Origin: Clostridia bacterium
GTDB lineage: Bacteria; Bacillota; Clostridia; Christensenellales; Aristaeellaceae
Reading direction: 5' to 3'
Length of the DNA stretch: 64,000 nt
Assembly (NCBI GenBank): GCA_017395065.1
Contig: JAFPWH010000068.1
Location: 1-64,000 of the forward strand
Shown here piece after piece: positions 1 through 8,550 of this stretch. Position 1 is the stretch's first letter. Each line of letters begins with the position of its first letter. The notes under the pieces were generated by a model. That model was given only the letters and a program-made list of their open reading frames with translations. It did no database searches and was not told where the DNA came from. The position numbers were made by a program, and so were the translations under genes.

Positions 1-231
1 CAGCTTCGGCACCTTTATGTCCACCGTCCCCGCCTTTGTTACCAGCTTCCGGTGGTAGTGCCCCGCCCGCGTGTCGACTCTCTCGTCCGTTCGCTCGTAC
101 CTGTGTGCCCGCGTGATCTCATCCGCTTCCGCATCCAGCAGCTGATTGAGCGTCTTCTCCACTGTCTCGCGCACCATCTCGCTCAACTGTGATTTGACTT
201 CTTCCTCGTTTAGGTGTATAATCTCTCCCAT
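1..231 (-). CDS. IS256-family (Mutator-type) transposase, N-terminal fragment
   Basis: This is the first 77 codons of a transposase running off the left edge. It begins MGEIIHLNEEEVKSQ, followed by a segment with LLDAEADEI, AHRYERTDERVDTRAGHY and a terminal TVDIKVPKL. That series (a helical start, then the E-R-x-x-x-R-x-G-x-Y box and the V-x-V-P-K strand) is characteristic of IS256-family transposases before the DDE catalytic core, which is outside the window. The ATG at 231 follows a GGAGGGACTT-type ribosome site. Whether the full gene is intact cannot be judged here. Confidence 0.85.
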   Translation of the reverse strand, partial: MGEIIHLNEEEVKSQLSEMVRETVEKTLNQLLDAEADEITRAHRYERTDERVDTRAGHYHRKLVTKAGTVDIKVPKL

Positions 232-384
232 GGAAGTCCCTCCTGTGTGTTTTGTGTCTGCAAACTATATTCTACACCCGGGGACTTCCTTTTTCAATTG
301 TGCGAAAAATACTATACGCTATCTCCGGACTCCTCTGTCTTCCATTCTTTTTCGCCATGATTAAACCTCCATCCTGCTACTCTT

Positions 385-413
385 ATTATACACCAGTTTG
401 GAGGTTTACACAA
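385..413 (-). promoter_or_regulatory. Promoter at the IS end, reading into the transposase
   Basis: The minus strand carries TTGTGT (408-413), a 17-base spacer and TATAAT (385-390), about 150 bases before the transposase ATG. The -35 box lies within the putative terminal repeat and overlaps the last codons of the McrC-like gene. It is assigned from hexamer match and spacing alone. Confidence 0.5.
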
Positions 414-3400
414 AATTTGGGGTGGACTCGAAGCTATCGGATTCTTCTGCTTCTGATGAATCAATATCGCTTCCGCAATATGGACAGACATAATTCCATT
501 TATCCCAAGAATTAGTAGATCTTTTTCGATGATGATAATTGCCTGTATCGTGCTTGATTATTTCGTGTCTGCAAGTTTTACAAATACAATAGTTTTCGTA
601 GCGTCTGGCTCCACATGAACATAAAGTATAATACTTGTATTTACCGGTCTTGGTCAACTGAGGCGATGTAGTGACGGATAATCCATCGATCATTGTATGA
701 TCTGACGATGAATCCCAGCATGTATGTAAGGTGATCGGCTTTTTTGTGATATTTTTCTCCGCATGGATGTAAGTAGTTTGGCTTCGTTTGTTGTAAAAGA
801 CATCATGAATCCATTTCTTTCCATTTTTCGAATTGATCTGTTTCCGTTCTGCTTCTCCAGTTTGTATTCTTTCGCCACCCTCTTTATACTCAAAAATAAG
901 CTGTATAAGCGATGTAAGCTCGTTTTCTGTTTCCGGGCGAAATACAATTGAACCATATTTATGCAATGGCTTTTCATTGGTAATTCCATGCGAGTCTGCA
1001 CCACACAAACGGTCTTTTGTAGTTATTTGCTCATCAAATTCGCTATGGTACTTTGCAACAATCAAGTATGCCCCTTCTACAGTATGATTATGTATGATTT
1101 CCCTTTTCCAACATTCAGGATGAATGGAGCAATGATAATCCGCAAAATCATTTATGAAATGACGTTCAGTTATCAAATTTATGTACTTGTCATAACAAAC
1201 ATCACCAATACTATTCTTACGTTTACCTTTTTGTGCTCGATCATACAACATTGCCTCGGTATACTCCTCATATTTGGCGTCGAGGAAATACCAATGATAC
1301 CCACCATCTCGCGTTACTCTAATAAAATAGTCTGGTGTGAGGTATTTATCATATTGCCTCCTAGCTGGTGCTTCTTGAGTGCCAAACACACAATTGAATC
1401 CGATCATTATTTCAAACGTTGATATGTTGCCTGACTGATTTCCAGAATCATCAAGCGTAGATATGTGCTTTTGTAAACAAACGGTGAATTGTTCTGGCAT
1501 TGAATGACCTAAAAGATGATTGACAAAAAGGTTACGCACTGAGTTGCGCACTAAATCTTTATTTCCATTGATCGTAAAACCCAAATTCAGGAATCGGTTT
1601 AGCAATTCATAAAATACCCAGTATTCATAAATCAGTGCTGTTTCATGCACTCCATACAGATTATCGATAAAGTCACTGGCCAACATGGGATGATTTTGGA
1701 TAATTTCATGGAGAGTATTATAAACCGCACGATAATGTCTGTTGTAGAGGAAAAGTGGTGTCGGTTGTATCTTACTCGTACCATTATCTGAAATTAGTTC
1801 GAACCATTGGTTGCTTAACATAGTTTTAATTTCTTGACGAGCGGAATAGCTTTGGTTGTCTGCTTCCCGTTGTGAATTAAGGTGATGGTAATAATTCCTC
1901 CTGCTCTCAACAAATTCAACTAATTCTATCTCCCTTGTAGTTTCCATAAAAACAAGAGCTGATGAGGAAACAATGTGTGAGAAAAAATCATATAATGAGC
2001 AGATTCGAATATGATCGTCTGAGCCGTTACTGCTTGTAGTGCATGCTGATACATCAGTTAGACTGATAATCTCAACGGATCTATCACCACCCCTATACTT
2101 GAAAGGAAGTTTGTCATTCTTTATCTTTGATACGTTACCTCCACGATAGTCTATTATTATTGACTGTTGTTTCAGGTCACCATTTTCTATATCAGTATAG
2201 ACCTTTGCCAATGAATCTATTATTTGGTAAGCAACCGACAAGTCTTTTGTTTGAAGCCAAAGACCGCATGGATTGTTGTCTTTTGTAAAAGGATACAATG
2301 AAAAACCTGGTATATCATCAATCATTTTAAACGGATCATAATAGCGTTGTTGCAATTTAAATGGAAAAGTTCGAATTTCGAATCCCCCGTCGCAAATTCT
2401 AAAGAATATTCGGAGTTTTCTTGAACTTCCACTTTGGTATTGAGTCTGATAAGACTTTTCTTGATAGGTTCCTATATTAAAAGAGATTTTGTTTGCGTTA
2501 GTGTTTGTTGGATATGAATTCTGGATACATGGTTTCACGGCACAATCGTACCAGTGAACTGCTTTTTCATTAAATTGGCTAAGTAGTTCATTTCTAATGC
2601 TATCATCTATTTGCGCCGGTATGTATAAATCCTTTTTCTGTGAAGGAAAGAGTTGGGTGGCAATCTTGCGCATTATACACTTAATTACTCTGTTTTCATG
2701 AGAATTATGGTCATCCTCATATACAACACCTTCTGCCCATTGGCCGCCTGAATGAGTATATGACTGTAAAACTCGGCTGTCAAAACGCCTCAATTTGTGC
2801 TGGGGTAGCCTTTGGTATTGTTTTTGCTGTAAAGTTGCAGGCATACGCATTATTGCTTGAATTTCTGGCTTTAATTTCTGCCATAACTCAGCATCATTAT
2901 TAGGATTGCCTGATTTGATTATTGTTTTCTGTGAATCGCGATTGCCTATCCCTACTGAACTGTTTGTTTGTACAACAAGTCGTTCATGTATTGATAGTAA
3001 ACGATCCAGCATATATTGGTAATCTTTTTTCTCAAGTAATGATGGATGAACTTCAACTTTAGCTTTTAGGAGTACTTCCTCCGTTAAAATATCAATAAGA
3101 CTAATGAAATAAACGCCAGCTGTGCTGATACTATCCACTTTATTGCTACTGGGGTCTGGGCGTTCATTAGCGCTAAACCACGTTCGCTGATACCATAAGT
3201 CGGATTCGGAATCATAGTATAGCGGATTTTCGTGATCCTTATCAAGTATGAGTTGAAGATCTTGCTTTTTTCTATCATTTCCAACAATGCGAAAAACAAT
3301 TTGATAAAACTCTTTTGTGGGTTGCTTTATGTCGCCGCGATCATGGGTGGTTACCGAAAAAGTAGTAACACCATCCGTTGCAAAGGAATCTGGTTCATCC

Positions 3401-3489
3401 TTTTCATTGATAACAGGAATCAGATCGCCAAAGGGAACACCAAAAGAGTTTTTCCCCCGAAACCTTGTTCGATATGCTTCGATTTCCAT
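406..3489 (-). CDS. McrC-like restriction nuclease subunit (DUF2357 and PD-(D/E)XK), C-terminus altered by IS
   Basis: A 1027-aa protein encoded immediately after a McrB-like GTPase. The central-to-C-terminal region has a PD-(D/E)XK nuclease signature: a TPDYF strand (Asp about 720), then FLDAKY with Asp 737 and Lys 739. The layout (long N-terminal region, nuclease near residues 640-870, two CxxC-type zinc ribbons near the end) matches the large DUF2357 relatives of McrC, the nuclease partner in modified-DNA restriction. The ribbons are CSCG/CICKTC and CPYC. The ATG follows GGGAG, which overlaps the McrB stop codon, so translation is probably coupled. The last residues, about ESTPNFV and the stop, are encoded by the IS256 terminal repeat, so the native C-terminus is lost; both zinc ribbons and the nuclease remain. 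Function is inferred from domains and context. Confidence 0.82.
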   Translation of the reverse strand: MEIEAYRTRFRGKNSFGVPFGDLIPVINEKDEPDSFATDGVTTFSVTTHDRGDIKQPTKEFYQIVFRIVGNDRKKQDLQLILDKDHENPLYYDSESDLWYQRTWFSANERPDPSSNKVDSISTAGVYFISLIDILTEEVLLKAKVEVHPSLLEKKDYQYMLDRLLSIHERLVVQTNSSVGIGNRDSQKTIIKSGNPNNDAELWQKLKPEIQAIMRMPATLQQKQYQRLPQHKLRRFDSRVLQSYTHSGGQWAEGVVYEDDHNSHENRVIKCIMRKIATQLFPSQKKDLYIPAQIDDSIRNELLSQFNEKAVHWYDCAVKPCIQNSYPTNTNANKISFNIGTYQEKSYQTQYQSGSSRKLRIFFRICDGGFEIRTFPFKLQQRYYDPFKMIDDIPGFSLYPFTKDNNPCGLWLQTKDLSVAYQIIDSLAKVYTDIENGDLKQQSIIIDYRGGNVSKIKNDKLPFKYRGGDRSVEIISLTDVSACTTSSNGSDDHIRICSLYDFFSHIVSSSALVFMETTREIELVEFVESRRNYYHHLNSQREADNQSYSARQEIKTMLSNQWFELISDNGTSKIQPTPLFLYNRHYRAVYNTLHEIIQNHPMLASDFIDNLYGVHETALIYEYWVFYELLNRFLNLGFTINGNKDLVRNSVRNLFVNHLLGHSMPEQFTVCLQKHISTLDDSGNQSGNISTFEIMIGFNCVFGTQEAPARRQYDKYLTPDYFIRVTRDGGYHWYFLDAKYEEYTEAMLYDRAQKGKRKNSIGDVCYDKYINLITERHFINDFADYHCSIHPECWKREIIHNHTVEGAYLIVAKYHSEFDEQITTKDRLCGADSHGITNEKPLHKYGSIVFRPETENELTSLIQLIFEYKEGGERIQTGEAERKQINSKNGKKWIHDVFYNKRSQTTYIHAEKNITKKPITLHTCWDSSSDHTMIDGLSVTTSPQLTKTGKYKYYTLCSCGARRYENYCICKTCRHEIIKHDTGNYHHRKRSTNSWDKWNYVCPYCGSDIDSSEAEESDSFESTPNFV

Positions 3490-3492
3490 GGC

Positions 3493-5277
3493 TTACTCCC
3501 AGTAGCTCCAACTGTCTTTATCATATGGGTGAAGCGTCTCACCGCGCCTTTGTCCTGCTTCAACACGTTTCTCTGTGATAGTATGATTAGGTAACAACTT
3601 TGATGTCTCTGACAATAGCGTAATTGCGGGTAGAACTTTACTGCAGAGGATGAGATCAATGTAATCCTCGATTGTTTTTTCCGGCATCATTTGATGGTAG
3701 ATCGGCCACATACACTTTGCATATTTCCGAAGGCGCTTTCCTGCAATAAATCCACTTTCTTCTTTTTGTGGATCGACCGAGATCTGATCAAGAGCATGCT
3801 CAATCTCAGGAACATCATCTGGCATCCAAACCTCCATAAAATCACTGACAGGGAAATATGCGTCACTCATACAGTATTCAGTATTTTTCCCGGAAGTATC
3901 AATTTTACTGAACTCAATGAATATACAGCGGTCAATAACTTTAGGACTCAAATGCTGTGTGGTATCATCCATGTTCATAGTACCGACGAAGCGTACATTT
4001 GATGGAATATATATGTGTTGGTATCTCATTAGTTTATCATCGGCTTTAGATGGATCTACGGAACCTGCATGCCTGTATCTGGCTTCCCATGGCAGAACAA
4101 GAATCGTCCTTTGTTCTGGGCTTTGTTGTAGAAGGCTTAAAAATGTTGCAAAGTAATACTCAACTCGAGCAAGGTTCATTTCATCAAGACATATGATATG
4201 TAGCCTTGCATCAGTTCCATTTTCTTCCTCATCATCCCGTGCTTCAATCAGAGCATCCAAAAATGGTGTGCTTTGATAACTGCCGTTTGTCGGATTAAAA
4301 AAGCCAAGTATATCAGATCGATCCGTGCAATTGTTTTGTACCTCTATTTGGTGAAATTTCGCTCCAAGCGCCTTTGCCATATGCTCTGCAAATGTCGTTT
4401 TACCTACACCTGGATCACCACAGAGTGCAATAATCTGCGATGTTGTAAGCGCCATCAGAAATGCTATGATTTTATTGTCATCATATTTATAGATTAAACG
4501 GGATTTAATCGTGGCCAGTGTATTCGGGGAAGCAACGCTCATATGAGACCATGTTAAGTATTTCTTATCATAGCAATCCGGAAACATCGAAGAATATCGT
4601 TGACGAAGTATATCAATCTTCTTGTTTAAATCATCTAGTTCATCGTTCTGCGATAGACATCTTCTCTTCGCTTCTTGCTCTTCACTGCGAATGGATTTCA
4701 GTTCTTTTTCTAATCTACTTTTCTCGTCGCTTAGCATTTGTATATCTTGAACGAGTTTGTTCTTTTTGCCGATCAGTTGTTCATCTATGTCCGAGATTGA
4801 GAGGCTTAGGCTTTTCCTCTCATCTTCTGTGAGAATATCAGTAAAGAGTTTGGGATTCTTTACTATATAACTAGCTGCATCATAGTATGATGCAGATGGA
4901 ATCACATGGCATTCGCCAAATGTTAAGCAGTTTCCTGGTACCGTGTTTTCCAAGTCCATCCGTGGTACTATTGTAAACAATGCGTATTTTTCATCATCGC
5001 TTTTTCTCGCTGCTATGATCTTGCTAACTGTGAACTCTACGATGTATTTTGTAAATGGATATTCCTGGATCTCATCACCACAAATGGATTTGATACCCGT
5101 AAGCTTAACTACTCTGCCATTAATCTGTAACTGACCAATGAATAATGGAATTCTATTTGATTCAGGTATAACTGGATCCTGCGCTTCAAAAATTGTTTTT
5201 GCCAAAAACCGGATTCGTTTTACCGGTGTGTCAAGCTCCTTTAACTTAGTTACCAGTTCTTCAAAAGATAATTGCAT
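3493..5277 (-). CDS. McrB-like AAA+ GTPase with coiled coil
   Basis: A 594-aa motor subunit of a McrBC-type restriction system. The AAA+ core has Walker A GDPGVGKT (287-294), Walker B CLDEMN (363-368) followed by LARVEYYF, a sensor-1 GTMNMDD loop (432-438) typical of McrB, and an Arg-finger-like DR (about 450). Residues 160-230 are heptad-rich, Lys/Glu-rich and predicted coiled coil. The first 150 residues form a separate, unidentified domain in the position where McrB relatives carry DNA- or RNA-reading modules. It lies 50 bases after the DUF3800 gene with AGGAGG before its ATG, and 3 bases before the nuclease gene. A coiled coil in the McrB subunit recalls the coiled-coil McrBC relatives called CoCoNuTs, but that subfamily assignment needs a profile search. 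Confidence 0.88.
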   Translation of the reverse strand: MQLSFEELVTKLKELDTPVKRIRFLAKTIFEAQDPVIPESNRIPLFIGQLQINGRVVKLTGIKSICGDEIQEYPFTKYIVEFTVSKIIAARKSDDEKYALFTIVPRMDLENTVPGNCLTFGECHVIPSASYYDAASYIVKNPKLFTDILTEDERKSLSLSISDIDEQLIGKKNKLVQDIQMLSDEKSRLEKELKSIRSEEQEAKRRCLSQNDELDDLNKKIDILRQRYSSMFPDCYDKKYLTWSHMSVASPNTLATIKSRLIYKYDDNKIIAFLMALTTSQIIALCGDPGVGKTTFAEHMAKALGAKFHQIEVQNNCTDRSDILGFFNPTNGSYQSTPFLDALIEARDDEEENGTDARLHIICLDEMNLARVEYYFATFLSLLQQSPEQRTILVLPWEARYRHAGSVDPSKADDKLMRYQHIYIPSNVRFVGTMNMDDTTQHLSPKVIDRCIFIEFSKIDTSGKNTEYCMSDAYFPVSDFMEVWMPDDVPEIEHALDQISVDPQKEESGFIAGKRLRKYAKCMWPIYHQMMPEKTIEDYIDLILCSKVLPAITLLSETSKLLPNHTITEKRVEAGQRRGETLHPYDKDSWSYWE

Positions 5278-5327
5278 AATTGCCGCCTCCTGCTTGACTT
5301 ATTTCATTGGGTAACCTATTATGGAGC

Positions 5328-7382
5328 TCATTTCAAAATACTTTTACAAATATGCTCTAACCTCTGCGAATTACTCTGTCCATGGGTTTCCACCTGTAGT
5401 CGCTTTTTCATAGCCATGGGCGGATTCATTTGAAGAAACTTGTTATAAACCGTATCAAATTCTTTCTGTGCTATTCTTTCGTTTGATAGAGCATTCTTTT
5501 TTGCCCAATACAGACTGTCTGCCGCAATGCAAACAGCAAAAGAATACATTGTTTTTTCTGATGTATGCTTAACCGTTAGCGAAAGCGCACGTGATATATA
5601 TTCTTCAGCCGCTTTTTTACTATTGCTGTCAAATCTCCAATAGCGGCCAAGATTCCATAATATGAGATTCCAAGGATAGTCATCTTCTATAGGGTTTGCC
5701 GCTTCAGTAGAAAACCGTCGAGATGTCATCAAAGCAACCATCATATCTTCAGCATGAGAATCCTTTTTCTGCTTCATGAGCAGCATGACATTAGTGAAAT
5801 GGAAGAGTGCGAAGGCATCTGATTTTGTGTCAACCGCAAACACTTTGTCTATAAATTGATTGAATACCCCTTCTGCATATTCCAAATCATAGGACTGTAA
5901 AAGAGCTTCAAGGGCCTCTTCAACTTTTTCGGCTGTAACATATAATAAGCAGCGATATTGATATTGTCGTTTTATGTCATATAGCTTTGAAAACTCCGCG
6001 ATAGCAAGATCGGAAGTCTCCAGTGCCTTGTCATAGTACTCTGGCTTATCGTAGAGCAGATTAATGTACGCTTCCAAACGTACGCCATAGACTTTTCCCA
6101 GTAAATCAGAGCGAAGCGCAGCACTGTTTTCAGCTTCCGGATCAATCATAGCAAAGAGCTCTTTTGCCGATTGGAGCTGATCTATAAGCGGCTCGCTTTC
6201 TTTGAGCACATCCTCAAATTCAAATCGACCGATTTTTCGATTCAATTCCCGAATTCTGAAATTGAAATAGTAGTCTATATGTTCCCAGGATCGGTTGACT
6301 GCGCTGATGTTGTTATTGCAACGATCAGCATATTCCGTGCATTTATCTGCGTTTCCCAAGTGATCATACATTGTAAGCAGGTAAAAGTCTGTATCAAACA
6401 TCCAGTATGCAGTGGATGCATGTGTGTCTTTCTGCTCTAGGAGATGAAGCAGTATCTGAGTCTCGTATTGCTCTGCAAACTTGATTCCCGCATCAAAATC
6501 ACGCCGACGATTAAACTGTCCGATTTTCAAAGATATATACGAAAAATACAGTTCTCTATCCTTGGCGTATTCTGATATAATGCGGTTTAGAATAATCTCT
6601 TTCACATCAAGCAACGCGCGTGTCATTTTCTGATGAGCGCATAGCTGCGCTATTGCTTCCCCAATGCGGTTCTCAGAAATCAATCTGCGAAGATAAGCCG
6701 CGTCTTGATCCTCATATATCTCGTAGCGAATACTGTTGGCAAAATGCGCCAAAATCCACTCGCGGTCCTCTTCTGTGAACCTCACTCTCGCTTTTCGTGT
6801 CAGCCATGTGTTGCAAATGATATCGGCGAACATGAGGCGCTTGTTTTTTAAAGCGTTGTCATATGATATTTCGAATGTAACATGATCTATCTTGTTTCGT
6901 CCTAAGGCAACATACATCTTTTCTTCAATTCGCTTGAGGTACTCATCGGACATTATTCTGATCAGATTCCCTTTATCACGTTCAGCGCTGTTTTGCCGCG
7001 TAGCGATAAGAATATTGATGCGGATGTTCGCTTGAGGCATTTCGTTATGTAAATCCCGGAGAAGCTTTGTCAATCCCTCGGTAATTATATTCAAATAAGT
7101 GGTATCTGCGTCAAGTATATGAACACGCTCGTTGTTTTCAAAAATCACGATGCGCCCGCCAAGGTTTAACAGGCTATCAATGATGCCAAAGAAACGTTCT
7201 TTATCGTAAGCTTTATTAGCATGGATAGTATGATCTATTAACCTGTTGATTGTGCTGGGCGTCATAACAGGTGTTGGGCATAATACTCCTCCTACGAGCG
7301 ATGGATTGCGATTCTTTGAAAAATCGTCAGAATCAAAGTTTCCGCTCTCATCGAGATATAGATCAAACTGTTTATTATCCAT
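5328..7382 (-). CDS. DUF3800 domain protein fused to TPR-like helical repeats
   Basis: A 684-aa protein. The N-terminus FDLYLDESGNF (residues 6-16) is the DUF3800 signature, an RNase H-like fold whose acidic residues (Asp 11, Glu 12) are the presumed metal ligands. A second conserved acidic strand is RLMFADIICNTW near residue 190. From about residue 290 to the end it is helical with repeated Y/A/L spacing (FAEQYETQILLHLLEQ, YADRCNNNI, SLYWAKKN), consistent with TPRs acting as a protein-binding scaffold. DUF3800 proteins recur in bacterial defence loci. It is the first gene after a good promoter and probably co-transcribed with the McrBC pair. No strong Shine-Dalgarno precedes the ATG. Nuclease activity is inference. 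Confidence 0.75.
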   Translation of the reverse strand: MDNKQFDLYLDESGNFDSDDFSKNRNPSLVGGVLCPTPVMTPSTINRLIDHTIHANKAYDKERFFGIIDSLLNLGGRIVIFENNERVHILDADTTYLNIITEGLTKLLRDLHNEMPQANIRINILIATRQNSAERDKGNLIRIMSDEYLKRIEEKMYVALGRNKIDHVTFEISYDNALKNKRLMFADIICNTWLTRKARVRFTEEDREWILAHFANSIRYEIYEDQDAAYLRRLISENRIGEAIAQLCAHQKMTRALLDVKEIILNRIISEYAKDRELYFSYISLKIGQFNRRRDFDAGIKFAEQYETQILLHLLEQKDTHASTAYWMFDTDFYLLTMYDHLGNADKCTEYADRCNNNISAVNRSWEHIDYYFNFRIRELNRKIGRFEFEDVLKESEPLIDQLQSAKELFAMIDPEAENSAALRSDLLGKVYGVRLEAYINLLYDKPEYYDKALETSDLAIAEFSKLYDIKRQYQYRCLLYVTAEKVEEALEALLQSYDLEYAEGVFNQFIDKVFAVDTKSDAFALFHFTNVMLLMKQKKDSHAEDMMVALMTSRRFSTEAANPIEDDYPWNLILWNLGRYWRFDSNSKKAAEEYISRALSLTVKHTSEKTMYSFAVCIAADSLYWAKKNALSNERIAQKEFDTVYNKFLQMNPPMAMKKRLQVETHGQSNSQRLEHICKSILK

Positions 7383-7442
7383 ACTATTTTAGATTTTATA
7401 TATCGTTCTCTTCGCTGTTATGAGACTGCTTTATTTGATATG

Positions 7443-7471
7443 ATTATACCATAAAGCCAGCTGTTAGTCCA
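7443..7471 (-). promoter_or_regulatory. Promoter for the DUF3800-mcrB-mcrC unit
   Basis: On the minus strand TGGACT (7466-7471), a 17-base spacer and TATAAT (7443-7448) predict a start near 7436 and a leader of about 50 bases before the DUF3800 ATG. The -10 box overlaps the stop codon of the 52-aa ORF, so the restriction genes could be expressed independently of the upstream cluster. Confidence 0.55.
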
Positions 7472-7602
7472 GATGCAGCGCCGTTGCCATATTTTGATAT
7501 GTGATCCGCAATAATATTGCAGAACACGTAGTCTCCCATGTCGCACCTCTGCCATTGTTTGTTGTCGATCGTCTTTTTCATGACACTATAAGTCCGATTC
7601 AT
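7444..7602 (-). CDS. Small overlapping ORF, 52 aa, unknown
   Basis: The ATG (7600-7602) overlaps the TGA of the 309-aa gene in an ATGA arrangement, a common sign of translational coupling. The frame stays open for 52 codons to a TAA at 7444-7446. The protein begins MNRTYSVMKKTIDNKQWQ and ends in a small-residue-rich segment, HISKYGNGAASGLTAGFMV. No family is recognised. It fills most of a gap that would otherwise be noncoding. It may be real, or a chance frame before the next promoter. Confidence 0.4.
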   Translation of the reverse strand: MNRTYSVMKKTIDNKQWQRCDMGDYVFCNIIADHISKYGNGAASGLTAGFMV

Positions 7603-8528
7603 CTAAGATCTTGATTGCATCCGTCTGCAAGCAGTTCGTCCATTCCCATACCGAGTTTCTTGCAGATTTTATCCAATGCTCCTTCTGCAATCCCGTAGCC
7701 GTCTTCCCATTCGTCATAAGCATCACTGTATTCGGCCTCGCTTGTAAAATCTTCCTCGTCCGGCTCCTCGCAGCCTATATTATTGTATAGATCCTTGGCG
7801 AGCGGCAATAGTGCCCGAAGCTCTTCATCACTTAGTGCGTCGATGTCCATTTCCATAAGGTCATCCACGGTGAGTATATCAAAAATCTTCATCATGTACT
7901 GCCCGCTTACATCCCTGAATATCTGAAAACTCCAAGTCGCTCTTCTTCTGATTTCTTCTATGTAATTCGAGCCCTCGAGCATCGGAAGCGTAATATCCTT
8001 CATGATTTGCTCTTCCGTCACTCGGAGCAACAACTCTTCTACGCGCTTTCCGTGTATTTTGAAATATTCTACACTTTGGTTTTTCAGATAATTGAGTCCC
8101 AACTCAGCATCTGCAATAATCATGCCGTCTTTCTGTGAGTAGATTAGCACATATGGCGCCTTCAATTTGCTATTTGCAAGGAGATCATCTTTAGGGTTAA
8201 TGCGAAGACTGATGAACTTCTTTGGTGCATCAATTGAAACTACTTCGTTTTCCATAATAAAGGGCATATGGGTAACGAGATCCTTATAGATCCGGTCCAT
8301 TTCTTTATTTATGGCATCAAACAAAGGGTATTTGCTGAAGTCATCAGAGAGATAGGCTTTCCAGTCGATGTCTGATTCATATCCGATGGCTGCAACAAAC
8401 AGTCGCGGTTCGTCTGCTTGAAAGTCACCAATATATGTGCAGTGGTATTGATCATTGTCCATTCCTTTGCCAATGAGTGCTTTGATTGCATTCTGTTCTT
8501 TGATCAGGAGCATACGGTCGTCTGCCAT
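7599..8528 (-). CDS. Uncharacterised acidic protein, 309 aa
   Basis: No family is recognised. The start is set at ATG 8528 (MADDRMLLIKEQNAIKAL) because GGAGGAGG lies at a proper distance; an earlier in-frame ATG sits directly on that site. The protein is soluble, without signal or membrane segments. The first 130 residues look alpha/beta (FVAAIGYESDIDWKAYL, FISLRINPKDD). The C-terminal 80 residues are helical and very acidic (EEPDEEDFTSEAEYSDAYDEW). It sits 22 bases after the repeat-protein gene and overlaps the 52-aa ORF, so it belongs to the unnamed operon reading from 10.55 kb. Confidence 0.7.
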   Translation of the reverse strand: MADDRMLLIKEQNAIKALIGKGMDNDQYHCTYIGDFQADEPRLFVAAIGYESDIDWKAYLSDDFSKYPLFDAINKEMDRIYKDLVTHMPFIMENEVVSIDAPKKFISLRINPKDDLLANSKLKAPYVLIYSQKDGMIIADAELGLNYLKNQSVEYFKIHGKRVEELLLRVTEEQIMKDITLPMLEGSNYIEEIRRRATWSFQIFRDVSGQYMMKIFDILTVDDLMEMDIDALSDEELRALLPLAKDLYNNIGCEEPDEEDFTSEAEYSDAYDEWEDGYGIAEGALDKICKKLGMGMDELLADGCNQDLR

Positions 8529-8550
8529 AAAATCCATCCTCCTCCGTCTA

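Larger units (their letters stand above)
1..430 (-). mobile_element. IS256-family insertion sequence, left end (partial)
   Basis: The end of an insertion sequence lies here and the rest of the element is beyond the left edge. The evidence is an IS256-type transposase N-terminus at 1-231 and, 170 bases upstream of it, a segment near 404-430 that reads on the minus strand as a GTCC...TTGTGTAAA terminal repeat, which resembles IS256 terminal repeats from memory. The exact outer boundary, about 425-430, cannot be fixed without the other end or the target duplication. The element lies directly against the 3' end of the McrC-like gene and supplies its stop codon. Confidence 0.75.
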
